A stretch of DNA of 64,000 bases. Source: Haliclystus octoradiatus (lineage: Eukaryota; Cnidaria; Staurozoa; Stauromedusae; Haliclystidae). Positions 34,621 through 46,907 of this stretch are shown piece after piece. Both the position numbers and the translations under genes were made by a program. Under the pieces are notes generated by a model. That model was not told the DNA's origin. It saw nothing but the letters and a program-made list of their open reading frames with translations, and searched no databases. How positions within the stretch are numbered: the first letter of the stretch is position 1; the number at the start of each line of letters is the position of its first letter. The stretch lies in the NCBI GenBank assembly GCA_916610825.1, contig OU744447.1, positions 14,677,751 to 14,741,750 of the forward strand, written 5' to 3'.

Positions 34621-35094
34621 AACCAGAGCAAGAATCGGGCAGATTTTTTTCGCAAATAGGTGTGAATTACTGTGCAACGTGTTGATTGAGATAGGAGTGT
34701 CACTGCGTAAAACGGCCAGGAATCTCTGACTTGAAGGAAGAAAACACTGGATTCTGTTTTCAAGTGAAGAATTTTGGCCGTTGCTAGTTCACCCTGTGGT
34801 CTCTACTAATGGTCGAAGTAGCAATGTAAACAAGTTTCGAACACTTGATCTTAGCTAGTAGGCCGAGAAAAGTGGCCCATGCCAGGCCATGATTAAAACG
34901 CAACGCTTCGAAGCCCTTGATGTAGATACAACATCACATTTGGGCTGTGACGTCAAAGCAACGACCCACCAGCCAGGATGCGAAAAAAGTATTCTAAGTC
35001 TTTTCCTTGCTTTTTTCATCGACACCATGAAAAGGGCTTATGGCGCTTGCCTAGCCCTGTGGATAAGGCACAAGTTTTATTGGTGTTTTACTGT

Positions 35095-35282
35095 GGTGGG
35101 CCCAGCTTGGATGTAGTGCAATACCAAGAGGACCCGTGGTCAGGGTGAAGCAAGCTCCTATCCCATGACCTGTTGCCAAAAATCAGTTTAATATAAGAGC
35201 TAGTCGATGACTAGCGTATCAGATATTAAGCTGATAAGAACAGATACTACACTTGATCTTAGCCAATAGGCCGAGAAGCGAT
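35095..35282 (-). ncRNA. U2: U2 spliceosomal snRNA gene 10
   Basis: Same 188-nt sequence, duplicate of gene 9 at +3948. Candidate promoter element at 35313-35331. Confidence 0.97.
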
Positions 35283-35550
35283 AACCAGAGCAAGAATCGG
35301 GCAGATTTTTTTCGCAAATAGGTGTGAATTACTGTGCAACGTGTTGATTGAGATAGGAGTGTCACTGCGTAAAACGGCCAGGAATCTCTGACTTGAAGGA
35401 AGAAAACACTGGATTCTGTTTTCAAGTGAAGAATTTTGGCCGTTGCTAGTTCACCCTGTGGTCTCTACTAATGGTCGAAGTAGCAATGTAAACAAGTTTC
35501 GAACACTTGATCTTAGCTAGTAGGCCGAGAAAAGTGGCCCATGCCAGGCC

Positions 35551-36346
35551 TTGATTAAAACGCAACGCTTCGAAGCCCTCGATGTAGATACAACATCACG
35601 TCTGGGCTGTGACGTCAAAGCAACGACCCCACCAGCCAGGATGCGAAAAAAGTATTCTAAGTCTTTTCCTTGCTTTTTTCATCGACACCATGAAAAGGGC
35701 TTATGGCGCTTGCCTAGCCCTGTGGATAAGGCACATGTTTTATTGGTGATTTTCTGTAGTGGGCCCAGTAAACAGGCAGGAATCTCTGACTTGAATGAAG
35801 AAAACACTGGATTCTGTCTTGAAGTGAAGAATTTTGGCCGTTGCTAGTTCACCCTGTGGTCTCTACTAATGGTCGAAGTAGCAATGTAAACAAGTTTCGA
35901 ACACTTGATCTTAGCTAGTAGGCCGAGAAAAGTGGCCCATGCCAGGCCTTGATTAAAACGCAACGCTTCGAAGCCCTCGATGTAGATACAACATCACATT
36001 TGGGCTGTGACGTCAAAGCAACGACCCCAACAGCCAGGATGCGAAAAAAGTATTCTAAGTCTTTTCCTTGCTTTTTTCATCGACACCATGAAAAGGGCTT
36101 ATGGCGCTTGCCTAGCCCTGTGGATAAGGCACATGTTTTATTGGTGATTTTCTGTAGTGGGCCCAGTAAACAGGCAGGAATCTCTGACTTGAAGGAAGAA
36201 AACACTGGATTCTGTTTTCAAGTGAAGAATTTTGGCCGTTGCTAGTTCACCCTGTGGTCTCTACTAATGGTCGAAGTAGCAATGTAAACAAGTTTCGAAC
36301 ACTTGATCTTAGCTAGTAGGCCGAGAAAAGTGGCCCATGCCAGGCC
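35551..36346. repeat. 2 U2-less units
   Basis: The first matches the unit at 31603. The second (CACATTTGGG, TGAAGGAAG, GTTTTCAAG) replaces the unusual type found at 32001. Confidence 0.93.
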
Positions 36347-36553
36347 TTGATTAAAACGCAACGCTTCGAAGCCCTCGATGTAGATACAACATCACATTTG
36401 GGCTGTGACGTCAAAGCAACGACCCCACCAGCCAGGATGCGAAAAAAGTATTCTAAGTCTTTTCCTTGCTTTTTTCATCGACACCATGAAAAGGGCTTAT
36501 GGCGCTTGCCTAGCCTTGTGGATAAGGCACAAGTTTTATTGGTGTTTTACTGT

Positions 36554-36711
36554 TTTGGGCCCAGCTTGGATGTAGTGCAATACCAAGAGGACCCGTGGTC
36601 AGGGTGAAGCAAGCTCCTATCCCATGACCTGTTGCCAAAAATCAGTTTAATATAAGAGCTAGTCGATGACTAGCGTATCAGATATTAAGCTGATAAGAAC
36701 AGATACTACAC
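36554..36711 (-). pseudogene. U2 snRNA 3' fragment, interrupted by LINE copy C
   Basis: U2 nt 31-188, then 15 T. Just past the U2 3' end the unit has TGTTTTGGGCCC where all others have TGTGGTGGGCCC, so the last bases of this U2 copy are altered; the spacer also has AGCCTTGTGG for AGCCCTGTGG. An interrupted copy accumulating changes fits loss of constraint. Confidence 0.93.
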
Positions 36712-36733
36712 TTTTTTTTTTTTTTTGCTAACC

Positions 36734-36752
36734 AGCAGGGCACTGCCCCACT
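36734..36752 (-). other. 3'-terminal stem-loop of LINE C
   Basis: In element sense AGTGGGG-CAGTG-CCCTGCT. Relative to subfamily B two base pairs become G-U and U-G; they pair only in the element RNA and not on the other strand. The loop CAGTG is unchanged. Confidence 0.65.
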
Positions 36753-37113
36753 GCATATATTTCATCAAATATTACACAATTACATACATATACAATTTAC
36801 GGGCTAAGCCTTCACAAACATAAAATTTATTCTACTATTTACACTATTTATATAACACATTTACAAAACAGGACTAATTTTTACAGACATATGTAATGAT
36901 TTGATTGGTAGAATGTTTGAGTTTGAGTATATTCGTTTGGCATTAATCATCTTCGTTGCATAAGTGTTTATTTTCTTTTTTTTTTTGTTCATTCTATTTA
37001 GATGTTTTCTTTGATAATCGATATAGATATATATAATTTGATGTTCTACATTGAGTGTCCGTTTTTCGTGTCGTTGAAGGTACCATTGCTTTTTTTCAGG
37101 ATTTGATGTATTA

Positions 37114-37380
37114 GCAGAGGTCAGGAAGGTTGCCACTGCTGCCACCTGGTATGTACCTTCATCCATACCAGACGAACAGTCATGGGACTCACGGCCTTTT
37201 ACCCTGACATGCTCGATAATTAACTTATTTATATCTATAATAGATATAGAATTTAAATAGTTTGAATGTCCGATGTTAGCAGAGGTCAGGAAGGTTGCCA
37301 CTGCTGCCACCTGATATGAACTTTCATCCATACCAGACGAACAGTCATCGGACTCACGGCCTTTTACCCTGACATGCTCG
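37114..37380 (-). repeat. Pair of 102-bp structured direct repeats in the LINE C 3' UTR
   Basis: Copies at 37114-37215 and 37279-37380. In the second copy the inner hairpin arm changes by one base and still pairs in the RNA as G-U. A 156-codon frame crosses both copies but begins in one repeat and has no known domain. Confidence 0.8.
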
Positions 37381-37580
37381 TTAATTATATATTTATGAAG
37401 ATATCTACAGAATAAATTAAACTAAATTTACATAAATTTACTAAATTAAATAAGCTAAATTAAACTATTTAACGCAGCAAACAATATAAATAGAGTCAAA
37501 AAATAATTAATTAATTATAATCAAAACTACAATATCTGTTTAAAAGATATGGCAGCAAAATAATAAATGTTTGACAGTGT

Positions 37581-40500
37581 TCATAGTGGTATTAATAGTT
37601 GTTGTAGGCCATCGACGTTGAATTTGTTGTTGGAGGATAGTGTGATGATATTGGGGTAAAGTAATGCAATAATGTCTTTACCCTCGCGTTCAAACTTAAC
37701 TTGCAGGAGATCCAAGCTGAGTCTTATCTCAGAGAGACAGCGGACCCAGACTTGAACTTCTAAGTCAGTGTTTCGATCCGTTATTGCTCCGCGCGCCTCC
37801 CATACTGCCAACGTGAACGCCTCTCGAAGCAACCGACACAAAAGCAAGCCGCAGTGAGATACAACCGATGGTGGGAATAACCCGAGGGATCTTGCTGCTT
37901 TGTTTTCGAAACCTTTTTGGTGCTCTGTGATATTTTCTAATATCTGACACAATTTCTGCCACAGCTTGGTGAGAAAACTACAATCTAGGAATAGATGAAT
38001 AGTCGTCTCCTCCTCGCTATGACAGAAGGGACATAAGCCGTCATTAGTATCGTCGAAATGCTTCACTTTATTTCCTGTTGGTAAGAAATCATGGATAATT
38101 TTCCATTGAAGATCAGCATATCGACGGCTAATTAACGGCTTCCTTCCAAGTGAATGCACTGTTAACCAGTCCTGGGGCGCAGCGAGCTTGGTTTCCCAAG
38201 CCTGCTGTCCCCTTGTTAGACTAGTGGGCATTGGTCGGATGGCACTGTAAAATTTTTTGGTGTTATACTTACCTAGCTCTCTACTTTCTGCTGATTGGGC
38301 CGACAGACGTAGAACAGGCTGGCAAGGTTCATACTTACTTGCACTGGTGGTGCAGAGTTGGTCGAGCCATTGCTCTGGCCACTCACCAATGATTTCTTGG
38401 TAGAGGTTTGCAGTAGCGCAATACCTCTCCCGTTTTTTTAAAATATCAATATTAATCGTGCTAGGACCCAGCAGACGCCCACCAGCCCCAGTAATGTCAT
38501 TAATGACTTTAATTTTGTTAGTCACCCACACCGTATTGGTGTGGGTTTTGTTAGAACGAATTACAGGTGCAAACGAGTTACAAAAGACTGGTTCATCGAG
38601 AATTGCGTTGTGTGAACTTGGCAAGACTCGGAGTTTACTAACATAACATTCCCAGTCCCAGAGCGTGTGGTAATACCAGACAGGCAGTTTTATCGCGTAG
38701 TATCTTGAAATCTTGCATTTCAGGACAGCTAAACCTAGGTCCAGCTGCCTGTACATATTGAAATAGTAGTGATAGAAGGCCTTCCACCTACTTACCTCTT
38801 GGTTGACCAAACGGGCCAACCAAGCTAAGCGGAATGACGCTGCTCTCGTAACAATGTCAACAACTCCCTTCCCACCCATCAAATCTGGATACTGGCACAC
38901 TGTACGCTTCACAAATCGAGAAGAACCAAGGACAAAGTCCCAGATTGCATCCTCAAGTTGTTTAACGACAGGAGCTGGAAGGAAGTAAATACTACAACAG
39001 TACCAAAGTTTGGATGCCGCCAGCAGGTTAACGACAGTGCGTTTACCCTGCATGGAGAGCATCCTCCCTTTCCAACACGTTAAAGTTCGTTTAAATGACT
39101 CAATCTTTTTCAAAAATGGAAAAGAGAGAGTCATGTTGTTACCAAAGGGCAATCCAAGTAACTCCACATACGTAGAGGTCCAAGTAATGCCCAATGGCCC
39201 TGTACGGTCGTTATCTATCAAGGACCCGCACCAGAGCCCGTTACATTTGGCTTTGTTTATTCTTGCACCTGAGGCACGGCAAAACAATTCCACATGGTCC
39301 CAAGCATTCTGGATTGAGTCCAAACCACTCAATATTAGAGTGGTATCATCTGCATACTGGGAAAGTCTGATGTCTCCATACAAACCTGGCAACTTCACAC
39401 CCTCTATCCGTTGTTCCTGTCGTAAAGTCGCTCCCAGTAACTCAGAAACCAACACGTACAATAGTGGAGAGAGCGGGCAACCCTGTCTCACTCCCCTGCT
39501 GAGTGTGATTTCTTCAGTCAGAGTACCATTCAGTTTAATTTTACTTCGTGTGTCCTTGTATAGTATACTAATCCATTCAAGAAATACAGGCCCGAGTCCC
39601 ATCGCTGCTAAAACACGGAGTAGGAGGGAGCGGTTGACGTGGTCAAAGGCCTTCAGCTGGTCCACACTAACAAGGGCCACAGGCAATTTGTTAGTATTCG
39701 CCAGATCTACTACGTCTCTCAATATGCTGCAGTTTTCCAAGATACTTCTGCCTGGAACACCACACGTCTGGTCAGGGTGGACGAGCACAGACACTACACA
39801 ATTAAGACGGTTAGTTAAAACTTTGGTTATAATTTTATAGTCGACATTAAGGAGACTGATTGGTCGCCAGTTGCTGAGACTAGCACGATCACCTTTTTTA
39901 AACAATAAACAAATAATAGACATATACATAGAGGGGGTCAGACAACCTTCACTGTGAATTCTGTTAAGCAACTCTGTAATAGTGTTGCCTATTATTGGCC
40001 AGAATTGCTTATAAAATTCAGCAGTGAGGCCATCTGACCCTGGTGACTTGTTATTGGTTAGTTGGTTAATGGCACTTTCGATTTCCGGATAAGACATGGG
40101 CATCTCCAGTGCCAATTTTTGGTCATTAGTTAACTTACTGGTTAGTTTGTTAATAAGGACATCTTGTGCCGTGGTATCAACAGGGCCCAAGCTGTACAAC
40201 TGACTATAAAATTTACGCACAACATCCGACAGTTCAGGCAACGAAGTACGGGTTATACCTGTATCGTCAATCAACTCACGGATAGTTGACGCAGCTCCAC
40301 GCGATTTCTCCAGGGAACAGAAATATGCAGTTGATCTCTCTCCCTCTTCTCTCCATCGGGCTCGGGCGCGGATAGCCGCCCCCTCGGCCTTCTGGAGTTC
40401 AAAGGCAGAGAGTTCTGCTTGGATTTTTTGGGCTAGATTAGTGAAATCAGATCGGCCAGTGCATTCGGCCTTACGGCGTGCATTGCGCAGTTGTTTTGTA

Positions 40501-41075
40501 AGCCGCTGAACACGCTGCCTCGCGTGTCTCGCCTTCTCCCTTCCATACACGCGAGACATTGTTCGGACTTTTTCTTTAATCTGATCCCACCAATCGAGCA
40601 AATTAGCGGAAAATTCATCTGATGTTCGTTCTTCCTCCCACAAGTCCACAAATTGTCTGATGTATTCCACATCTTGCAGATGGGAGTTGTTTAGACACCA
40701 GACTTCTGAACGAGTGGGAAGGTCATCCTGGAGAAATTTTGCGGTGACCGCGTCGTGATCCGAAAGAGCACAATCAACGATATCAAGGCTGGTTAGATAC
40801 GACATAATACAATCACTAACAAGAATTCTATCAAGACGAGACATTGAAAGACCACTGTTTGTACGAAACGTATAACGAATACTATCGGGGTTAGTTACCC
40901 TCCAGGCGTCCCTCAATCCCAATTCGATCATCAGATCACTCAAAACAGGCGCGGAGCGATCAGCGCAGTTGTTAACCGATCCCCGTCTGTCTAAGTGAAC
41001 GTCGAGCACGCAGTTAAAGTCCCCACCAACAAGTAGTGAAGACTGTTCCTGAGTGCGCAGACAAGCTGCTCGAAG
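37581..41075 (-). pseudogene. LINE ORF2 lacking the first 132 residues (copy C)
   Basis: The frame runs from LRAACLRTQEQ (residue 133 of the complete ORF2) to the normal stop at 37581, with no internal stop. It keeps GGDFNCVLD, SRLDRI and SDHD of the endonuclease, the whole RT (VSVDQLKAFD, RQGCPLSP, YADD) and the C-terminal CPFC...H-X4-C motif. It lacks Asn8 and Glu37, so the endonuclease must be inactive. The open frame extends 17 codons into the U2 upstream flank (to 41126), starting at a TTG, so no proper start codon is present. It keeps Asp at the residue corresponding to 157. Confidence 0.88.
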
Positions 41076-41337
41076 AGCAAGAATCGGGCAGATTTTTTTC
41101 GCAAATAGGTGTGAATTATTGTGCAACGTGTTGATTGAGATAGGAGTGTCACTGCGTAAAACGGCCAGGAATCTCTGACTTGAAGGAAGAAAACACTGGA
41201 TTCTGTTTTCAAGTGAAGAATTTTGGCCGTTGCTAGTTCACCCTGTGGTCTCTACTAATGGACGAAGTAGCAATGTAAACAAGTTTCGAACACTTGATCT
41301 TAGCTAGTAGGCCGAGAAAAGTGGCCCATGCCAGGCC

Positions 41338-41734
41338 TTGATTAAAACGCAACGCTTCGAAGCCCTCGATGTAGATACAACATCACGTCTGGGCTGTGAC
41401 GTCAAAGCAACGACCCCACCAGCCAGGATGCGAAAAAAGTATTCTAAGTCTTTTCCTTGCTTTTTTCATCGACACCATGAAAAGGGCTTATGGCGCTTGC
41501 CTAGCCCTGTGGATAAGGCACATTTTTATTGGTGATTTTCTGTAGTGGGCCCAGTAAACAGGCAGGAATCTCTGACTTGAATGAAGAAAACACTGGATTC
41601 TGTCTTGAAGTGAAGAATTTTGGCCGTTGCTAGTTCACCCTGTGGTCTCTACTAATGGTCGAAGTAGTAATGTAAACAAGTTTCGAACACTTGATCTTAG
41701 CTAGTAGGCCGAGAAAAGTGGCCCATGCCAGGCC
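41338..41734. repeat. 1 U2-less unit (397-bp form)
   Basis: The only 397-bp form right of LINE C; the others all lie between 13202 and 26195. It marks this flank as related to the left block. Confidence 0.94.
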
Positions 41735-41941
41735 TTGATTAAAACGCAACGCTTCGAAGCCCTCGATGTAGATACAACATCACATTTGGGCTGTGACGTC
41801 AAAGCAACGACCCCACCAGCCAGGATGCGAAAAAAGTATTCTAAGTCTTTTCCTTGCTTTTTTCATCGACACCATGAAAAGGGCTTATGGCGCTTGCCTA
41901 GCCCTGTGGATAAGGCACAAGTTTTATTGGTGTTTTACTGT

Positions 41942-42129
41942 GGTGGGCCCAGCTTGGATGTAGTGCAATACCAAGAGGACCCGTGGTCAGGGTGAAGCAA
42001 GCTCCTATCCCATGACCTGTTGCCAAAAATCAGTTTAATATAAGAGCTAGTCGATGACTAGCGTATCAGATATTAAGCTGATAAGAACAGATACTACACT
42101 TGATCTTAGCCAATAGGCCGAGAAGCGAT
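41942..42129 (-). ncRNA. U2: U2 spliceosomal snRNA gene 11
   Basis: Same 188-nt sequence; first intact U2 right of LINE C. Candidate promoter element at 42160-42178. Confidence 0.97.
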
Positions 42130-42397
42130 AACCAGAGCAAGAATCGGGCAGATTTTTTTCGCAAATAGGTGTGAATTATTGTGCAACGTGTTGATTGAGA
42201 TAGGAGTGTCACTGCGTAAAACGGCCAGGAATCTCTGACTTGAAGGAAGAAAACACTGGATTCTGTTTTCAAGTGAAGAATTTTGGCCGTTGCTAGTTCA
42301 CCCTGTGGTCTCTACTAATGGTCGAAGTAGCAATGTAAACAAGTTTCGAACACTTGATCTTAGCTAGTAGGCCGAGAAAAGTGGCCCATGCCAGGCC

Positions 42398-44785
42398 TTG
42401 ATTAAAACGCAACGCTTCGAAACCCTCGATGTAGATACAACATCACGTCTGGGCTGTGACGTCAAAGCAACGACCCCACCAGCCAGGATGCGAAAAAAGT
42501 ATTCTAAGTCTTTTCCTTGCTTTTTTCATCGACACCATGAAAAGGGCTTATGGCGCTTGCCTAGCCCTGTGGATAAGGCACATGTTTTATTGGTGATTTT
42601 CTGTAGTGGGCCCAGTAAACAGGCAGGAATCTCTGACTTGAATGAAGAAAACACTGGATTCTGTCTTGAAGTGAAGAATTTTGGCCGTTGCTAGTTCACC
42701 CTGTGGTCTCTACTAATGGTCGAAGTAGCAATGTAAACAAGTTTCGAACACTTGATCTTAGCTAGTAGGCCGAGAAAAGTGGCCCATGCCAGGCCTTGAT
42801 TAAAACGCAACGCTTCGAAGCCCTCGATGTAGATACAACATCACATTTGGGCTGTGACGTCAAAGCAACGACCCCAACAGCCAGGATGCGAAAAAAGTAT
42901 TCTAAGTCTTTTCCTTGCTTTTTTCATCGACACCATGAAATGGGCTTATGGCGCTTGCCTAGCCCTGTGGATAAGGCACATGTTTTATTGGTGATTTTCT
43001 GTAGTGGGCCCAGTAAACAGGCAGGAATCTCTGACTTGAATGAAGAAAACACTGGATTCTGTCTTGAAGTGAAGAATTTTGGCCGTTGCTAGTTCACCCT
43101 GTGGTCTCTACTAATGGTCGAAGTAGTAATGTAAACAAGTTTCGAACACTTGATCTTAGCTAGTAGGCCGAGAAAAGTGGCCCATGCCAGGCCTTGATTA
43201 AAACGCAACGCTTCGAAGCCCTCGATGTAGATACAACATCACATTTGGGCTGTGACGTCAAAGCAACGACCCCACCAGCCAGGATGCGAAAAAAGTATTC
43301 TAAGTCTTTTCCTTGCTTTTTTCATCGACACCATGAAAAGGGCTTATGGCGCTTGCCTAGCCCTGTGGATAAGGCACAAGTTTTATTGGTGATTTTCTGT
43401 AGTGGGCCCAGTAAACAGGCAGGAATCTCTGACTTGAAGGAAGAAAACACTGGATTCTGTTTTCAAGTGAAGAATTTTGGCCGTTGCTAGTTCACCCTGT
43501 GGTCTCTACTAATGGTCGAAGTAGCAATGTAAACAAGTTTCGAACACTTGATCTTAGCTAGTAGGCCGAGAAAAGTGGCCCATGCCAGGCCTTGATTAAA
43601 ACGCAACGCTTCGAAGCCCTCGATGTAGATACAACATCACGTCTGGGCTGTGACGTCAAAGCAACGACCCCACCAGCCAGGATGCGAAAAAAGTATTCTA
43701 AGTCTTTTCCTTGCTTTTTTCATCGACACCATGAAAAGGGCTTATGGCGCTTGCCTAGCCCTGTGGATAAGGCACATGTTTTATTGGTGATTTTCTGTAG
43801 TGGGCCCAGTAAACAGGCAGGAATCTCTGACTTGAATGAAGAAAACACTGGATTCTGTCTTGAAGTGAAGAATTTTGGCCGTTGCTAGTTCACCCTGTGG
43901 TCTCTACTAATGGTCGAAGTAGCAATGTAAACAAGTTTCGAACACTTGATCTTAGCTAGTAGGCCGAGAAAAGTGGCCCATGCCAGGCCTTGATTAAAAC
44001 GCAACGCTTCGAAGCCCTCGATGTAGATACAACATCACATTTGGGCTGTGACGTCAAAGCAACGACCCCAACAGCCAGGATGCGAAAAAAGTATTCTAAG
44101 TCTTTTCCTTGCTTTTTTCATCGACACCATGAAATGGGCTTATGGCGCTTGCCTAGCCCTGTGGATAAGGCACATGTTTTATTGGTGATTTTCTGTAGTG
44201 GGCCCAGTAAACAGGCAGGAATCTCTGACTTGAATGAAGAAAACACTGGATTCTGTCTTGAAGTGAAGAATTTTGGCCGTTGCTAGTTCACCCTGTGGTC
44301 TCTACTAATGGTCGAAGTAGTAATGTAAACAAGTTTCGAACACTTGATCTTAGCTAGTAGGCCGAGAAAAGTGGCCCATGCCAGGCCTTGATTAAAACGC
44401 AACGCTTCGAAGCCCTCGATGTAGATACAACATCACATTTGGGCTGTGACGTCAAAGCAACGACCCCACCAGCCAGGATGCGAAAAAAGTATTCTAAGTC
44501 TTTTCCTTGCTTTTTTCATCGACACCATGAAAAGGGCTTATGGCGCTTGCCTAGCCCTGTGGATAAGGCACATGTTTTATTGGTGATTTTCTGTAGTGGG
44601 CCCAGTAAACAGGCAGGAATCTCTGACTTGAATGAAGAAAACACTGGATTCTGTTTTCAAGTGAAGAATTTTGATCGTTGCTAGTTCACCCTGTGGTCTC
44701 TACTAATGGTCGAAGTAGCAATGTAAACAAGTTTCGAACACTTGATCTTAGCTAGTAGGCCGAGAAAAGTGGCCCATGCCAGGCC
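42398..44785. repeat. 6 U2-less units, including a long/short chimera
   Basis: The unit at 43194 has CACAAGTTTT, normally found only in long units, followed by the short-type GATTTTCTGTAG. The crossover lies in the shared TTTTATTGGTG at about 43381-43391. The unit at 42398 has the TTCGAAACC variant of 27655-28450. Confidence 0.95.
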
Positions 44786-44992
44786 TTGATTAAAACGCAA
44801 CGCTTCGAAGCCCTCGATGTAGATACAACATCACATTTGGGCTGTGACGTCAAAGCAACGACCCCACCAGCCAGGATGCGAAAAAAGTATTCTAAGTCTT
44901 TTCCTTGCTTTTTTCATCGACACCATGAAAAGGGCTTATGGCGCTTGCCTAGCCCTGTGGATAAGGCACAAGTTTTATTGGTGTTTTACTGT

Positions 44993-45180
44993 GGTGGGCC
45001 CAGCTTGGATGTAGTGCAATACCAAGAGGACCCGTGGTCAGGGTGAAGCAAGCTCCTATCCCATGACCTGTTGCCAAAAATCAGTTTAATATAAGAGCTA
45101 GTCGATGACTAGCGTATCAGATATTAAGCTGATAAGAACAGATACTACACTTGATCTTAGCCAATAGGCCGAGAAGCGAT
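44993..45180 (-). ncRNA. U2: U2 spliceosomal snRNA gene 12
   Basis: Same 188-nt sequence; 3051 bp from gene 11. Candidate promoter element at 45211-45229. Confidence 0.97.
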
Positions 45181-45448
45181 AACCAGAGCAAGAATCGGGC
45201 AGATTTTTTTCGCAAATAGGTGTGAATTATTGTGCAACGTGTTGATTGAGATAGGAGTGTCACTGCGTAAAACGGCCAGGAATCTCTGACTTGAAGGAAG
45301 AAAACACTGGATTCTGTTTTCAAGTGAAGAATTTTGGCCGTTGCTAGTTCACCCTGTGGTCTCTACTAATGGTCGAAGTAGCAATGTAAACAAGTTTCGA
45401 ACACTTGATCTTAGCTAGTAGGCCGAGAAAAGTGGCCCATGCCAGGCC

Positions 45449-46244
45449 TTGATTAAAACGCAACGCTTCGAAGCCCTCGATGTAGATACAACATCACGTC
45501 TGGGCTGTGACGTCAAAGCAACGACCCCACCAGCCAGGATGCGAAAAAAGTATTCAAAGTCTTTTCCTTGCTTTTTTCATCGACACCATGAAAAGGGCTT
45601 ATGGCGCTTGCCTAGCCCTGTGGATAAGGCACATGTTTTATTGGTGATTTTCTGTAGTGGGCCCAGTAAACAGGCAGGAATCTCTGACTTGAAGGAAGAA
45701 AACACTGGATTCTGTTTTCAAGTGAAGAATTTTGGCCGTTGCTAGTTCACCCTGTGGTCTCTACTAATGGACGAAGTAGCAATGTAAACAAGTTTCGAAC
45801 ACTTGATCTTAGCTAGTAGGCCGAGAAAAGTGGCCCATGCCAGGCCTTGATTAAAACGCAACGCTTCGAAGCCCTCGATGTAGATACAACATCACATTTG
45901 GGCTGTGACGTCAAAGCAACGACCCCACCAGCCAGGATGCGAAAAAAGTATTCTAAGTCTTTTCCTTGCTTTTTTCATCGACACCATGAAAAGGGCTTAT
46001 GGCGCTTGCCTAGCCCTGTGGATAAGGCACATGTTTTATTGGTGATTTTCTGTAGTGGGCCCAGTAAACAGGCAGGAATCTCTGACTTGAAGGAAGAAAA
46101 CACTGGATTCTGTTTTCAAGTGAAGAATTTTGATCGTTGCTAGTTCACCCTGTGGTCTCTACTAATGGTCGAAGTAGCAATGTAAACAAGTTTCGAACAC
46201 TTGATCTTAGCTAGTAGGCCGAGAAAAGTGGCCCATGCCAGGCC
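45449..46244. repeat. 2 U2-less units
   Basis: The first has a private change, TATTCAAAGTC for TATTCTAAGTC, near 45555. The second ends with the GATCGTTGC variant combined with TGAAGGAAG. Confidence 0.94.
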
Positions 46245-46451
46245 TTGATTAAAACGCAACGCTTCGAAGCCCTCGATGTAGATACAACATCACATTTGGG
46301 CTGTGACGTCAAAGCAACGACCCCACCAGCCAGGATGCGAAAAAAGTATTCTAAGTCTTTTCCTTGCTTTTTTCATCGACACCATGAAAAGGGCTTATGG
46401 CGCTTGCCTAGCCCTGTGGATAAGGCACAAGTTTTATTGGTGTTTTACTGT

Positions 46452-46639
46452 GGTGGGCCCAGCTTGGATGTAGTGCAATACCAAGAGGACCCGTGGTCAG
46501 GGTGAAGCAAGCTCCTATCCCATGACCTGTTGCCAAAAATCAGTTTAATATAAGAGCTAGTCGATGACTAGCGTATCAGATATTAAGCTGATAAGAACAG
46601 ATACTACACTTGATCTTAGCCAATAGGCCGAGAAGCGAT
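46452..46639 (-). ncRNA. U2: U2 spliceosomal snRNA gene 13
   Basis: Same 188-nt sequence; 1459 bp from gene 12. Candidate promoter element at 46670-46688. Confidence 0.97.
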
Positions 46640-46907
46640 AACCAGAGCAAGAATCGGGCAGATTTTTTTCGCAAATAGGTGTGAATTATTGTGCAACGTG
46701 TTGATTGAGATAGGAGTGTCACTGCGTAAAACGGCCAGGAATCTCTGACTTGAAGGAAGAAAACACTGGATTCTGTTTTCAAGTGAAGAATTTTGGCCGT
46801 TGCTAGTTCACCCTGTGGTCTCTACTAATGGTCGAAGTAGCAATGTAAACAAGTTTCGAACACTTGATCTTAGCTAGTAGGCCGAGAAAAGTGGCCCATG
46901 CCAGGCC

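Larger units (their letters stand above)
28802..36697. repeat. 3948-bp segmental tandem duplication carrying LINE B
   Basis: Every feature from 28802-32749 recurs at +3948 in 32750-36697: LINE B, the following U2 gene, and two short units. B1 and B2 differ at only about five positions over 1.8 kb. The copies are not fully identical in their short units: the second short unit is a CACGTCTGGG type in one and CACATTTGGG in the other, and the long unit at 32399 has a GAAATGGG marker. Local conversion followed duplication. Confidence 0.9.
34590..36711. repeat. U2 tandem array, block 3
   Basis: Unit remainder 34621-34888, one long unit (34889-35550), two short units, then the long unit at 36347 interrupted by LINE C. 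The unit starts 28451, 32399 and 36347 are exactly 3948 apart, so LINE C occupies the third register of the duplication. Confidence 0.93.
36712..41075 (-). mobile_element. U2-targeted LINE, copy C (4.4 kb, 5'-truncated in ORF2)
   Basis: The 3' end is at the standard U2 site with an A15 tail (36712-36726). The 5' end (about 41073-41075) lies inside ORF2 and joins U2 upstream flank, not U2 nt 31: U2 nt 1-31 and about 4 bp of flank are missing, and AG is shared at the joint. This is a 5' junction with target deletion and microhomology. The element is nearly identical to copy D over its whole length; one indel is in a T-rich tract near 36981. It contains the 3' stem-loop, the 3' UTR repeat pair and an ORF2 lacking 132 residues. 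Confidence 0.93.

Noticed and set aside
36861-37331. 156-codon frame in the LINE C 3' UTR as a third protein
   Set aside because: It has no domain and starts in the second 102-bp repeat, and the related frame is shorter in D (120 codons) and B. Kept only as an alternative explanation for the repeats.
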